In this document: positions 1 through 9,369 of the stretch, piece by piece
How positions within the stretch are numbered: position 1 is the stretch's first letter
Layout of the letters: each line of letters starts with the position of its first letter
Assembly: GCA_002393575.1 (NCBI GenBank)
Contig: DGSN01000007.1
Location: forward strand, 1-64,000
Reading direction: 5' to 3'
From: Prevotellaceae bacterium UBA4361
GTDB taxonomy: Bacteria > Bacteroidota > Bacteroidia > Bacteroidales > Bacteroidaceae
DNA: 64,000 bases
Program-made: the position numbers and the translations under genes
Notes under the pieces: model-generated
Database searches by the model: none
Seen by the model: the letters and a program-made list of their open reading frames with translations, nothing else
Told to the model about the DNA's origin: nothing

Positions 1-2
1 AT

Positions 3-572
3 CTTCTCAAGTACCAGTCACTCCAGAAGGAGACCGTCTATAACCCTGAGTTCCGCTTTGTCGGCTTGAAGAATGTTCAGTTTGTACCGCTCGACATCAT
101 GGGTGAAGGTGACGTTCTCATTTTCACAGAGCCTGACAACTTCGAGTATGGTGCAGACCTGACTTCCAATGGTGAAGCCAACAGTGCTTTTATCGACTTG
201 GCTCAGAGCTACAATGATGCGAATGTGATTCGTTATCAGATCCAGGTGGCTTGTGGTACTCGTGTGCTTGACGTGCTTTCCCGTGCGTTCGCCATCACTA
301 CAGGTACGTTGACGCCAACTCCATTTGAGGATGAAGACGTGAGCGCCTACGCAGTTACGATTTCCGCTTCCTCTGATGACGGAGACTCTGGTGACGGAGG
401 CGGTGGAGGTGAGACGACCTACACTTATACTCCTGTAGGTTCCGAAGCCCTTGCTGAAGCAGGTGCGAACCCTAAGACTAACGGTTGGTATGAGTCGGAC
501 GGCAATGGTGGTTACGTTCTGACGAACGATGAGACTGTAACCGCACAGAAGGCTTATTACATCCGCTCCTAA
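3..572 (+). CDS. Probable major capsid protein, C-terminal part (5' end outside window)
   Basis: The frame is open from the first bases of the window, so this is the 3' part of a gene. The visible part is 189 residues. The middle has the pattern seen at the C-terminus of many HK97-type capsid proteins: a short loop, LIFTEPDNFEYGADL, then an acidic stretch and a strand-rich segment (VIRYQIQVACGTRV). A Gly/Asp-rich linker (DGDSGDGGGGG) joins a small C-terminal domain of about 50 residues (from TYTYTPVG to KAYYIRS) that could be a surface decoration domain. The next gene encodes another probable virion protein. A tail protein is the alternative. The capsid call is inference from pattern and context only. 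Confidence 0.5.
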   Translation, partial: LLKYQSLQKETVYNPEFRFVGLKNVQFVPLDIMGEGDVLIFTEPDNFEYGADLTSNGEANSAFIDLAQSYNDANVIRYQIQVACGTRVLDVLSRAFAITTGTLTPTPFEDEDVSAYAVTISASSDDGDSGDGGGGGETTYTYTPVGSEALAEAGANPKTNGWYESDGNGGYVLTNDETVTAQKAYYIRS

Positions 573-704
573 ACGCATGGCGTTACGAACATGAAGACTG
601 GCTTTGGCTTTGGCGTTTGTTTTAAGCCCTAAAGCGGATGTCGTGCCAAAGTCCATTCTTACAAGTCATATTAATTCGAAACTCACTTAAAACCCATATT
701 CATT

Positions 705-1289
705 ATGCCAGCATCTAATATTTGTGACTTTATCGACGTGCTGAATCAGGATGCCGAGTGCGAGGAGAATTTCTCTGGAACCGCAGAACGCATCTATCTC
801 TTCAAGAAGAGTCAACTCTACGATTCGACAGAGAAGAAGTACGTCTATCCAGAGGTTGACACTGATAATGCTGCTTATACAGCAAGTAGTTTTGCCAATC
901 TTCAAGGCAAGCTTGTCGGTGTTGACATCAAGCCTAACAGTGGTCAGGTCACCTGGACGAACACTCCAGATGGCGGCGGCTTCACCAACGTTGGTCGTTT
1001 CATCGTCAGCAAGGGCATGAAGAAGTTCTCTCGCCTCGCACGTGCCATGAACGCCACCGACTTCGGTGTTTTGATTCCGACTGGTAACGGCAACGAGTGC
1101 TATGTGCTTTTCAGCCAGTATGCGAGTGCACAGTTCCAGCTTGAGGGCGACACTGGTGCGAACCCAGACGACGAGCACGGACACACAGTCACTTGTACTT
1201 GTGCCAAGATGAAGTACCCTGCCATGACTTGGGCTGGTCCAGCAACAGGCTCGCTCGACGATTGGCTCGCTTCCGCAAGCGCTCAGTAG
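705..1289 (+). CDS. Putative virion structural protein (possible tail-tube type)
   Basis: 194 aa, ATG start after an AT-rich leader, TAG stop. The protein is acidic and strand-rich, with no signal peptide or membrane segment. It lies between the capsid-like protein and the giant fibre genes and ends just before an intrinsic terminator, so it probably closes the capsid transcription unit. Abundant small structural proteins such as tail tube or neck subunits have this size and position. I do not recognise a specific family; 'structural' is inferred from context. Confidence 0.45.
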   Translation: MPASNICDFIDVLNQDAECEENFSGTAERIYLFKKSQLYDSTEKKYVYPEVDTDNAAYTASSFANLQGKLVGVDIKPNSGQVTWTNTPDGGGFTNVGRFIVSKGMKKFSRLARAMNATDFGVLIPTGNGNECYVLFSQYASAQFQLEGDTGANPDDEHGHTVTCTCAKMKYPAMTWAGPATGSLDDWLASASAQ

Positions 1290-1315
1290 CATTTCCCCCA
1301 CCCAATCACTCTGCC

Positions 1316-1355
1316 GAGGGTGCTAATCCGCAATGGGTTAGTGCCCTCATTTTTT
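1316..1355 (+). terminator. Intrinsic terminator after the capsid-side genes
   Basis: An 11-pair stem (two wobble pairs) with arms at 1316-1326 and 1338-1348 is followed by a run of T at 1350-1355. It sits 27 bases after the stop of the 194-aa gene and before a new promoter, separating two transcription units. Confidence 0.8.
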
Positions 1356-1369
1356 GTCATTACCAATAA

Positions 1370-1405
1370 TGTCCTTTTGTCGTCGGTGTGGTTTGTTTAA
1401 TTTTG
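1370..1405 (+). promoter_or_regulatory. Phage-type promoter (TGTCC-N23-TAATTTTG) for the fibre operon
   Basis: TGTCC is at 1370-1374 and the Bacteroidetes -7 type box TAATTTTG at 1398-1405, separated by exactly 23 bases. A TTTG at 1376-1379 could also act as the -33 box. The same layout and spacing recur at 42777, 47466 and, on the other strand, 42572. The first codon of the 2167-aa gene is 28 bases downstream. Confidence 0.75.
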
Positions 1406-1433
1406 AAATGTTTTTAAAGCGTCCATTCGCGTT

Positions 1434-4400
1434 ATGATTCGCACTCAGAATAACAACACTTACTACATTGCGCCTTTTGCTTTGAGTTTCTCAGAGAATG
1501 CCCTGGGAGACTCCGAGAAGGTGAGTGTTTCCTTGCAGCAAGGTACAAAAATTCTTGTTTATACAGGAACGCCCATTGGCTTCTCTGCAGACGGCAGTTA
1601 CGACCGTTGGCTTCTCTATGCCTATCCCACTGCCTTCTCGTCAGCCCATGCCAATAAGATGCTGTATATCTATGCCCGTCTGACGAAGGTAGGCAGAACG
1701 GCTTTGGTGATTTATTCTCCCAACCTGTACGATGTCTATGGTCGTATCCTGAACGAGCAAGGGGAGTTGGCGGATGAATCGGCTGTCGAGGATGCCGATT
1801 TCTGGTACGTCCGTATTGGTCAGGTGTCTGCTCCTTCGGAGGGTGAGCGTGTCATTTCCTATGATTCTGGATTGTTAGGTACGGATAGGGGAGAGCGAGA
1901 GGCGAGCAACGAGTATTTCTCCTTGGATGTCGAAGGCAACCTTGTCTTCAATTATCCTGTCAAGATGCTTGAGATTGTCGGTTCCTTGTCTGTTGGTGGT
2001 ATGCTGATGGCTTTAGGTGGCTTGACGATTGGCAATGGCAAGAAGTTCGTTTTTGATGGTGTTGAGTTATCTACCTTGTTGACGATGGCTCGCGGCTTGG
2101 AGGATGATGCAGGCATGAATGACAGTCAGTTAGCGACGGCTGGCTACATCAAATTGTATATCAAGAAGAAGCTGGAAGAGCTTGATGACTTGTATTTGAG
2201 TAAGGTCCATAATGACACGGCGGCAGGAAAGATTAGTTTTCAGTCAGGCATTGACGTGAGTGGGCTGGCTACGTTCCATGATGCGGAGGAGCATGGTGGG
2301 ACGGAAGTACATGAAGGTCAGGTATATTTTCAGAACGACGAGTCCCATTCCGGCAATGTCGTCTTCAAGACGGGAACTGCCACTTTCAAGGGTCAGGAGT
2401 TTCATGAGTCTGCAGAGACGCATAGAGGTGTTGAATCCCATTCAGGCGACGAGAGTCATACGGGTGTTGAAACCCATGCCAATGTCAGGATTACCGAGAA
2501 GTTAGGCATTAACGCAAGTGCGGTAGCTGAAATTCTTGGTTCCCTTTTCCTTGGCTCTCAACTTGGTTTTGAAGGTGGTGTTCAAGGTGTGGGAGGTCGA
2601 TTTGTCAAGGGCAACAATGACGAATGGGGCGGGGAGTTGGACAATTTGTTTGTTCGCAAGCTCACTACGATTGTGAACGGTGTCTTTTCTGAATTGGTCA
2701 GTGCAGATCCAGAAACGAAGGTAGGTGCATCTTTCCAGAGTGGTTTCAACGGTCATGGTGCGAAGATTTGGTTTGATGAACACACTGGCTGGAACATGGA
2801 ACTCGACACGCTTACCGTGCGCAGAATCATGTATATCTTTGAGCTGGTTATTCAGAAGATTCGTTCCGTGGGTGGTATATTGATTGTCAGTGCAGCTCAA
2901 GGAAAGGTCAAGGCAGTGCAGCGTGTACTTGCGAACAATGTAGAATACTACAAAATTACATTTGAAGATACCAATAACTTTGTGCGTCACGACCTAATGC
3001 GTTGCCAGCGTTGGAATAATGGCAGGTATAATATGGGTACGGACGATGATGACGCTGACCTTCCAGATGTGGATGCCATGCAATACTATTGGGTGGAAGT
3101 GGCATATCCCGACACTTCCGCTTTCACCAATAGTGACAATGCTGAAACCCCAAGCCCTTTATATCTCCTTGACGACGAGTGGCAGCCCGTGTTAGATGAG
3201 CAGGAACAACAAGTCTTGGTTGAGTTTTCTTCCGCCTATGACATTCTTGTGCCTTGTAGCGAGTTTGGTGCTCCGATTGAATACACTGACCCCGTGACAG
3301 GCGAGACCTCCATGCTGGATGCTGGTTCTGTACCGCAGGTGAATGATGAGTGTGTGCTGATGGGTAACACTCAATATGTGAAGCGTCAGAACTATATCTA
3401 TATCAGTGCTACCGAGGACGGTGTTCCTCGCATCGACGTTATGGACGGCTGCAATTCCAAAGCAGGTGGTGGCAATCTTCGTTGTCGCTTGGGTTGCTTG
3501 GATGGTATCGATGATGCTTTTTGGAACGGTTTGGAGCAGCCTAACGGTTATGGACTTTATTCCGACAATGCCTGGTTGAAGGGTAAGTTCATCGTTAAAA
3601 TCAATAACGAGTATCAGGACTTAGGCACTTTGTTTCAGGTGTTGGATGGTGTTGTCCGCAGCTCTGTGAGTGCCTTGCGTGAGGACTTGATAGCCGACGA
3701 AGGCTTCATTTCCAACAATGCTTTCGCTGATGGTTGGGACAAGTGGAATATTTATGCTGGCGGTCAGTTCTTCCGTATCGATGAGAGCGATGGAAATGCC
3801 TATCTCATTGGTGATAGCACTAATATTCTTAGTGATGGTGGTACGGCTTATTACACCCGTATGGGTGAGTCTAACGGTCGAAAGTACGTTGAGATTTGTG
3901 GTGACTACGAGCACAGTCGCGGTATTGTTCAGTTCAATGCTGACATGCGTAATTTGCCGACTTTTGAGCGAGATGAGAACCAGCAGATTATTCCTCAGAC
4001 GGTTGCTGTCTCGTTCTATGCGATGGCGGAGCCTGTTGGCAATAGCACGGACACATCCGTTCGGTTGGTGCTGGGTTCTGTTGATACCTCTCTGAGCATC
4101 AAGGCAGATGGCAAATACAACAAGGTTGCCACCTCTTTCAACTGGGACGGACAGGGTGACTTCTCTATTTACACCAACGGACGTGCCGTTAGGATTTTTG
4201 GTTTTGTTGTTAGTCTGAACTTGAATGAAGCTCTGATTAACCGTTTCTCTTCCCAGTTGGAGCAAACCGCTCAGTCTATTCAAGGGATTGTGAGTGCTTT
4301 TGATGCTAATGGAAATTTGATAGCTTTTTCCTCTTTCTTGCAAACTTACTCTGGGTGGAAATCTCATGTTGATAGTAGTTTACAAAATCAGTCCTCCTCC

Positions 4401-7400
4401 ATTCAGCAGTTGAGCGATTCCATTACCAGTACGGTTGAAGAAACCCGAAACATATCTGCCAAGGAAGCCAACGACTATGTTGTTGACCCTTTGTTTGAGT
4501 ATGGTGAGGGTGGCGACTACGGCTATTCCAAGTGGTTGTCCGACACAGAGGATTCAGGCAACCATGTGCAATCGATAGCGTCGGGTAACAAGTATATCAT
4601 CAATATCCATGCTGATAATGGTTCGTTGCGTGGTATCAAGCCGAAGATGGACTACAGTAGTGTCGGTGCGGATATTACCAATTTTCCGACTTATATTCGT
4701 ATTGGTGTCAGATGTCTTTCTGCCAGTGCGTTGCTTGTTCTTCATAAAGGCAATGGTGATGCCGTTGGCAATACGGCTGAAACCACGACTGAGATAGCGC
4801 GTTTTGAACTTTCCCAATCAACGACCTATGTCTATTTGCGTACCACTTTCCTATGTGGAAGGGAGAACCTTTATATTGGTGTCCAGGGTGCGACAAGTGG
4901 TAGTGCTGCACAGGTTTATCTGACCGACTTCTGTGTCAGTGCGAATGCCATTGCGTTTGCTCAGTCTGCACGTTCAGAAATCAAGCAGACTGTCAATAGT
5001 ATTTCTTCGACTGTCAACGGATTCAATGGTAGGTTGTCAGCCGTAGAGCAAACAGCAGACGGCATTACGAGCACTGTCAGCAGTACGCGAGACATCAACG
5101 CGACGGATGCCAACGATTATATACTTGACCCGTTGTTCTCTGAGGGGCTTTACCATTGCCACAAGTACGATGATTCCAAGGAGGACACATCGAGTAGTCA
5201 TGTTACCGCTGCCACAGATGGTGGTAGAACCGTTATCGATATTCAGGCATTAAGTGGCGATGATGGCATATCGAGGGCTGTCGTTCCTGATGTGATTGAA
5301 CCGATTGAGCACGCGAGTCGTCCTATTGTCTTCAGATTGACGTATAAGTGTAGCACTGTCATTACTAACTTCAACTCTGCAACCGTCCTTCCGAAGATTA
5401 TTGTTGGTGAGAAGTTCCATGATGGTACGACGAGAACTCTCTATGTCCAGTCTCTTGTGGCAGACAGCACGAAGTATAACACCCTTCGCTTCAAGAGCAG
5501 TTGGTCCTACGAGAATAGCAGTTCGCATCAGGGCTTTACGCAACTTTTCATCCGCATAGAGTATGCTGGTGTCTTCTTGCGTGACTGTTCCTTGTCCGAT
5601 GATACTACCAATATTATCAGCGAATACCAGTCTTCCATCTCACAGACAGCCCACGAGATTGCCCTTCAGGTGGAGAGTCTGCAACAACTTGGCAACGATG
5701 TTGCCAGCAATACGGCGGCGATTGAGTTGCTCAGCAATAGTATCGTCTCGACGGTCAGCAGTACGATTGAGAAGGAGCTTGCCAAGGAAATATTCCTTAC
5801 GCCTGTTGCTCCTTTCGTTGGAGGTTATACGTTTGAAGCGGATTATCCTGAGCATGACACTTGGTTGATTCAAGAGACCACTTTCCAAGGCAAGTCTGTC
5901 TTGATGATTGACGACGACCAGGTTGGTATCAATGTCCGCTTCACTCTCTTGCCGAGTGCGAGTCAGCTTGACGGTGAGCAGATTCATCTTCGTGTTACCT
6001 ATCACAAGTCTTCGGGTGTTGCCCAGCTCTATTCCGAGTTGCAGGATGACCCTTTGTTTGTATTCCCTGATACGGAGGGCTTGACCGAGGTTGTGGTGCC
6101 TGTCATGCTTGACTATAGTAGGAGTTTCACTATTCGTTGTGATGGTACGGTTTTCTATCTCGAAAAGATAACGTCGGTCGGCACTCTTCTTGAAGTCGTG
6201 GAGAGTAGCACGTCTGAAATCAGGCAAACGGCTGACGCTATTCAGATGCGTGTTTCTTCCCTGTCAGGCAACAAGATATTCTCGAATCTCTATAGAAGTT
6301 TTGATTATTACAATGGCAATGGGTCTGCCGACGGAGAAGAGACCGAAGGTTATATCTACGAAGAAATCTTTGGCGGTTTGCCTTGCCTGTGTATTAAGGA
6401 GACCGTATATCCAGAATATATCGAGTTGAAGTTTGGTTTACTTCCAACAGCTAAAGAATATGATGGTGAAGCCATTACTTTTAGGTTCAAAGGTGTTTTT
6501 GAATCTGTCTCAGAAAACGCAAAGGTTCGAGTCAAATCCAAGGAATCCACCGATTCTGCTCAGTCCTGGAAAGATATTACGCAGTCCTTCGAGTATATAG
6601 GAACTGACGGTTTTGCTGAAGATAGTATCGAGTTGAATTTTGATTATGCGCAGGGTATCACGTTGCGTGTGAGTGGTGGCACATTGCATCTTTATAGTAT
6701 TGCTGGTACTCCAATGACGCGAAATTCTCTACTATCTCTCACTCAAAACTACATTCTCCAGTATGTTTCGAACCACTATGTCAATTCCGATTCTTTGTTA
6801 AGTTCTATTCGTGATCATTTGAATTCGAATCATTATGTAACAGAATCTGATGTAGAATCATTGACGAGCGGTTTTGTGACTACGGAAGGCTTTGCTTCGA
6901 CGTTTACTGGTTATATTAAGAATGGTCAGTTTACGATTGCTTCTCAAATTAGCACATATATTCAGTATGAGCTGGATTCAAAAGGTCAGCGCGTCGAGGA
7001 TGAATACGGCAACAACTTTATCAAGGGAGGTGTGTTGATTAAGGCTGACAATATCCGTCTTGAGGGCTATACGACTATCAACGGCAATTTCAAGGTAGAT
7101 GAGGAAGGCAATGCCGAGATGAATAACTGCACGATTGCAGGCGTACTGAACAACTTGATACAAAGGAAGGTTCTTTCAGAAGGTGAGGTTTGGTTTTTGA
7201 ATCCTTTGCGCTGGGGCAGTATCATTGAATTCACAGCTTCCACCTCTCACACGTTATATCTTCCTTCCTTGTATTCTGATTCTGATGGGGTAGTTCATAT
7301 TGAGTGTAGTGCCCTTAATGATAGGGATTTGGTTGAGTTTCCTGGTATGACGAGTGAGGATTTACGGCAGTGTATAGGAAAGAAGTTCTATCTTTTCCCA

Positions 7401-7937
7401 TATATCTCTAACAATTTACTGTATGCGTTGAATATAAAGAGCCGATTCTTGGTCGAGGTTAGGAGTCGAGGTGTTTCGTTTGGTAATACAAGCCATGAGG
7501 TTGAAGACACAGACCCTATCGCAGTCTCTCCACAATACAGTCGCATTGATTACACTTCTGTTGGCACGTCCCAGATAGCCATTCTTCAATGCTGTCTTGG
7601 AGAGTTCAACGGCAAGGAGTGTATCTATTGGGAGATTGAGCGTTCTGCTTCTCGTAGTGATACTGTTATCTATGTCTATGGAAGACTGATTGACAGGTCG
7701 AACAGTGCAGTTGCTGGAGCACGGATTACCTTTGACAATGGAGAAGATGAATTTCAGTGCGATACCGATGAACTTGGCTATTACGCTTGCATGGTTGACG
7801 CTGACAAGGCTTATGCAGTTACCGCTTATAAAGGAATAGACCTGACAATAAATGGCGACGCCGACCAGAACCTATCGGCTTTTGCCGTCGGTTCGCAAAG
7901 TGTAGGATTGAATTTGGTGGCTAACATCACGCAATAA
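1434..7937 (+). CDS. Giant phage tail/fibre protein (2167 aa) with repeated modules
   Basis: First gene of the fibre operon. Residues about 1-200 look like an attachment head domain. Residues about 280-347 carry a His-rich repeat with units such as ESHSG, ETHRG and DESHTG. Several copies of a module follow that begins with NDYVVDPLF or NDYILDPLF, each preceded by a coiled-coil-like segment (SSSIQQLSDSITSTVEE type), which suggests a trimeric shaft carrying beta-sandwich domains. Two further related modules share the pattern LLPSA/LLPTA...DGE. The C-terminus (about 2075-2140) looks like a CarboxypepD_reg/Ig-like beta-sandwich (VIYVYGRLID...AGARITF). The likely role is tail tip or long fibre contacting the host surface. 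Fibre is supported by length, repeats and neighbours; the receptor is unknown. Confidence 0.75.
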   Translation: MIRTQNNNTYYIAPFALSFSENALGDSEKVSVSLQQGTKILVYTGTPIGFSADGSYDRWLLYAYPTAFSSAHANKMLYIYARLTKVGRTALVIYSPNLYDVYGRILNEQGELADESAVEDADFWYVRIGQVSAPSEGERVISYDSGLLGTDRGEREASNEYFSLDVEGNLVFNYPVKMLEIVGSLSVGGMLMALGGLTIGNGKKFVFDGVELSTLLTMARGLEDDAGMNDSQLATAGYIKLYIKKKLEELDDLYLSKVHNDTAAGKISFQSGIDVSGLATFHDAEEHGGTEVHEGQVYFQNDESHSGNVVFKTGTATFKGQEFHESAETHRGVESHSGDESHTGVETHANVRITEKLGINASAVAEILGSLFLGSQLGFEGGVQGVGGRFVKGNNDEWGGELDNLFVRKLTTIVNGVFSELVSADPETKVGASFQSGFNGHGAKIWFDEHTGWNMELDTLTVRRIMYIFELVIQKIRSVGGILIVSAAQGKVKAVQRVLANNVEYYKITFEDTNNFVRHDLMRCQRWNNGRYNMGTDDDDADLPDVDAMQYYWVEVAYPDTSAFTNSDNAETPSPLYLLDDEWQPVLDEQEQQVLVEFSSAYDILVPCSEFGAPIEYTDPVTGETSMLDAGSVPQVNDECVLMGNTQYVKRQNYIYISATEDGVPRIDVMDGCNSKAGGGNLRCRLGCLDGIDDAFWNGLEQPNGYGLYSDNAWLKGKFIVKINNEYQDLGTLFQVLDGVVRSSVSALREDLIADEGFISNNAFADGWDKWNIYAGGQFFRIDESDGNAYLIGDSTNILSDGGTAYYTRMGESNGRKYVEICGDYEHSRGIVQFNADMRNLPTFERDENQQIIPQTVAVSFYAMAEPVGNSTDTSVRLVLGSVDTSLSIKADGKYNKVATSFNWDGQGDFSIYTNGRAVRIFGFVVSLNLNEALINRFSSQLEQTAQSIQGIVSAFDANGNLIAFSSFLQTYSGWKSHVDSSLQNQSSSIQQLSDSITSTVEETRNISAKEANDYVVDPLFEYGEGGDYGYSKWLSDTEDSGNHVQSIASGNKYIINIHADNGSLRGIKPKMDYSSVGADITNFPTYIRIGVRCLSASALLVLHKGNGDAVGNTAETTTEIARFELSQSTTYVYLRTTFLCGRENLYIGVQGATSGSAAQVYLTDFCVSANAIAFAQSARSEIKQTVNSISSTVNGFNGRLSAVEQTADGITSTVSSTRDINATDANDYILDPLFSEGLYHCHKYDDSKEDTSSSHVTAATDGGRTVIDIQALSGDDGISRAVVPDVIEPIEHASRPIVFRLTYKCSTVITNFNSATVLPKIIVGEKFHDGTTRTLYVQSLVADSTKYNTLRFKSSWSYENSSSHQGFTQLFIRIEYAGVFLRDCSLSDDTTNIISEYQSSISQTAHEIALQVESLQQLGNDVASNTAAIELLSNSIVSTVSSTIEKELAKEIFLTPVAPFVGGYTFEADYPEHDTWLIQETTFQGKSVLMIDDDQVGINVRFTLLPSASQLDGEQIHLRVTYHKSSGVAQLYSELQDDPLFVFPDTEGLTEVVVPVMLDYSRSFTIRCDGTVFYLEKITSVGTLLEVVESSTSEIRQTADAIQMRVSSLSGNKIFSNLYRSFDYYNGNGSADGEETEGYIYEEIFGGLPCLCIKETVYPEYIELKFGLLPTAKEYDGEAITFRFKGVFESVSENAKVRVKSKESTDSAQSWKDITQSFEYIGTDGFAEDSIELNFDYAQGITLRVSGGTLHLYSIAGTPMTRNSLLSLTQNYILQYVSNHYVNSDSLLSSIRDHLNSNHYVTESDVESLTSGFVTTEGFASTFTGYIKNGQFTIASQISTYIQYELDSKGQRVEDEYGNNFIKGGVLIKADNIRLEGYTTINGNFKVDEEGNAEMNNCTIAGVLNNLIQRKVLSEGEVWFLNPLRWGSIIEFTASTSHTLYLPSLYSDSDGVVHIECSALNDRDLVEFPGMTSEDLRQCIGKKFYLFPYISNNLLYALNIKSRFLVEVRSRGVSFGNTSHEVEDTDPIAVSPQYSRIDYTSVGTSQIAILQCCLGEFNGKECIYWEIERSASRSDTVIYVYGRLIDRSNSAVAGARITFDNGEDEFQCDTDELGYYACMVDADKAYAVTAYKGIDLTINGDADQNLSAFAVGSQSVGLNLVANITQ

Positions 7938-7949
7938 AAAAGACCGATT

Positions 7950-8909
7950 ATGACTAATGCAGAATTTTTGGAACTGATTCAGCGTCTTCTCACGCAGGCG
8001 CGTGATGTCAACTCCCTTGAAGAGGCGACGTCTCTTGAGCATATCAAGTCGCTTCCTGCTGTTGATGAAGAGCGTCAGATACTTGTCAGTGTTCCATTTC
8101 GCATGATTGTGGCATATCTTGACGCGGCGGTTGCTAATGCCCAGTCCGCCGTTGATGCTGCCCATGAAGCTGCTGCTGGTTGGGCTGCTGCAAAGAAAAA
8201 GATTGGCACTGGAGGAGGTGGTAGTAGTGGCGGCGGTGGTGAGTCTGCAGATATAGACCCCGCTTTGCTTGCTCAGATTGAGGCGCTTGTTTCGTGGAAG
8301 CCCACCGTTGATGATCAATTACAGGAGTTGTATGATGCCCTGTTTCCGTTCTCTATCAAGACTTTTACGGGTGGTGGTACTTACGAACTGGGTTCTTCGC
8401 AGAACATCACATTGACTTGGACTTACGCCTTTGAGGAAATCGATTCTCAGAAAATCAATGGTGTTGATATAACTCCTTCGAATACGCGCAGGCTCACCTA
8501 TATGGCAGTCAACAGTGACAGGACCTATACGCTGGTTGCAGTGTATAAGGGCAAGTCCTTCAGCAAGAGTGTGTCCGTGTTGTTTAAGCTCAGGAAGTAT
8601 TATGGCACGAGTACCAAGACATCGTTGTCGAATAGCGACATACTCTCGTTTCAGAAGGCTTGGGCAGATAGTTATACGATGGGTGAAGTAAGCATGAACT
8701 GTTCGGGTGGTAAGTATATCTATTATATCATCCCTACGAGTAAAGCTCCTGCTTCCTTGCCGGATTTTCGTGTAGGAGGATTCTCCAACTCAGACTGGGA
8801 GGTGAGTACGATGGATGTCACCAATAGTTCAGGTAATCAGACCAACTACACCATTTACCGTTTGCGTAATATTCAGACAGGAAGTTCAATTTCATTACAA
8901 GTGAAGTAG
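7950..8909 (+). CDS. Tail/fibre-associated protein with Gly-rich hinge (319 aa)
   Basis: It starts 12 bases after the giant fibre gene. The N-terminal about 90 residues are helical and Ala-rich (SAVDAAHEAAAG), followed by a Gly/Ser hinge (GTGGGGSSGGGG), a short helical segment, then a strand-rich C-terminal half with an Ig-like look. The helix-hinge-beta layout suits a fibre-attachment or chaperone-like virion subunit. It ends in TAG, two bases before the next ATG, so the genes are translationally close. Specific family not recognised. Confidence 0.55.
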   Translation: MTNAEFLELIQRLLTQARDVNSLEEATSLEHIKSLPAVDEERQILVSVPFRMIVAYLDAAVANAQSAVDAAHEAAAGWAAAKKKIGTGGGGSSGGGGESADIDPALLAQIEALVSWKPTVDDQLQELYDALFPFSIKTFTGGGTYELGSSQNITLTWTYAFEEIDSQKINGVDITPSNTRRLTYMAVNSDRTYTLVAVYKGKSFSKSVSVLFKLRKYYGTSTKTSLSNSDILSFQKAWADSYTMGEVSMNCSGGKYIYYIIPTSKAPASLPDFRVGGFSNSDWEVSTMDVTNSSGNQTNYTIYRLRNIQTGSSISLQVK

Positions 8910-8910
8910 T

Positions 8911-9351
8911 ATGGCAAATATTCCAGGAACAAATGTAGCGGCGATGATTGCGCCGTTTACGACAGAGGACAGGTTTCCGACACATAGCAGTCTCTATGGC
9001 AAGGGTGGTTCCAAGGAAGTCTCCACACTGGCTGACCGAGACAATATCCCTATTGAGCGACTGACGGAGGGCTGTACCTGTTATGTCGTTGCCGAGCAGA
9101 AGACTTATCGTTGGCTTGGTGGCGAGTGGGTGGAGGAGGTTTCTTCCTCTTCGTCCCCTTCGGGTGGTGGCGTTATTCGTTTGACAGAATCCGAGTTCTC
9201 TGCGTTGACCGAGAAAAACCCTGCGAGCTGGTATGCTGTTACGAATAATGTCGGTGTCTTGCAGAGGATTTACTTAGGTTCGACTTTGATTGCATCTCGT
9301 GGAGAAACGGGAAGCGTCGGGTTCCCTTATACTTTTCCGTTTACATTTTAA
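8911..9351 (+). CDS. Small tail-associated protein (146 aa)
   Basis: It is tightly coupled to its neighbours, with its ATG 2 bases after the previous stop. A segment around residues 50-75 (TCYVVAEQKTYRWLGGEWV) resembles the short 'tail-fibre accessory' domain found in Bacteroidales phages. A Ser/Gly linker and a strand-rich C-terminus (YTFPFTF) follow. Its position between two giant fibre genes points to the baseplate or fibre connection. Function is inferred from context. Confidence 0.5.
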   Translation: MANIPGTNVAAMIAPFTTEDRFPTHSSLYGKGGSKEVSTLADRDNIPIERLTEGCTCYVVAEQKTYRWLGGEWVEEVSSSSSPSGGGVIRLTESEFSALTEKNPASWYAVTNNVGVLQRIYLGSTLIASRGETGSVGFPYTFPFTF

Positions 9352-9369
9352 TTTCAAAAATACACAATT

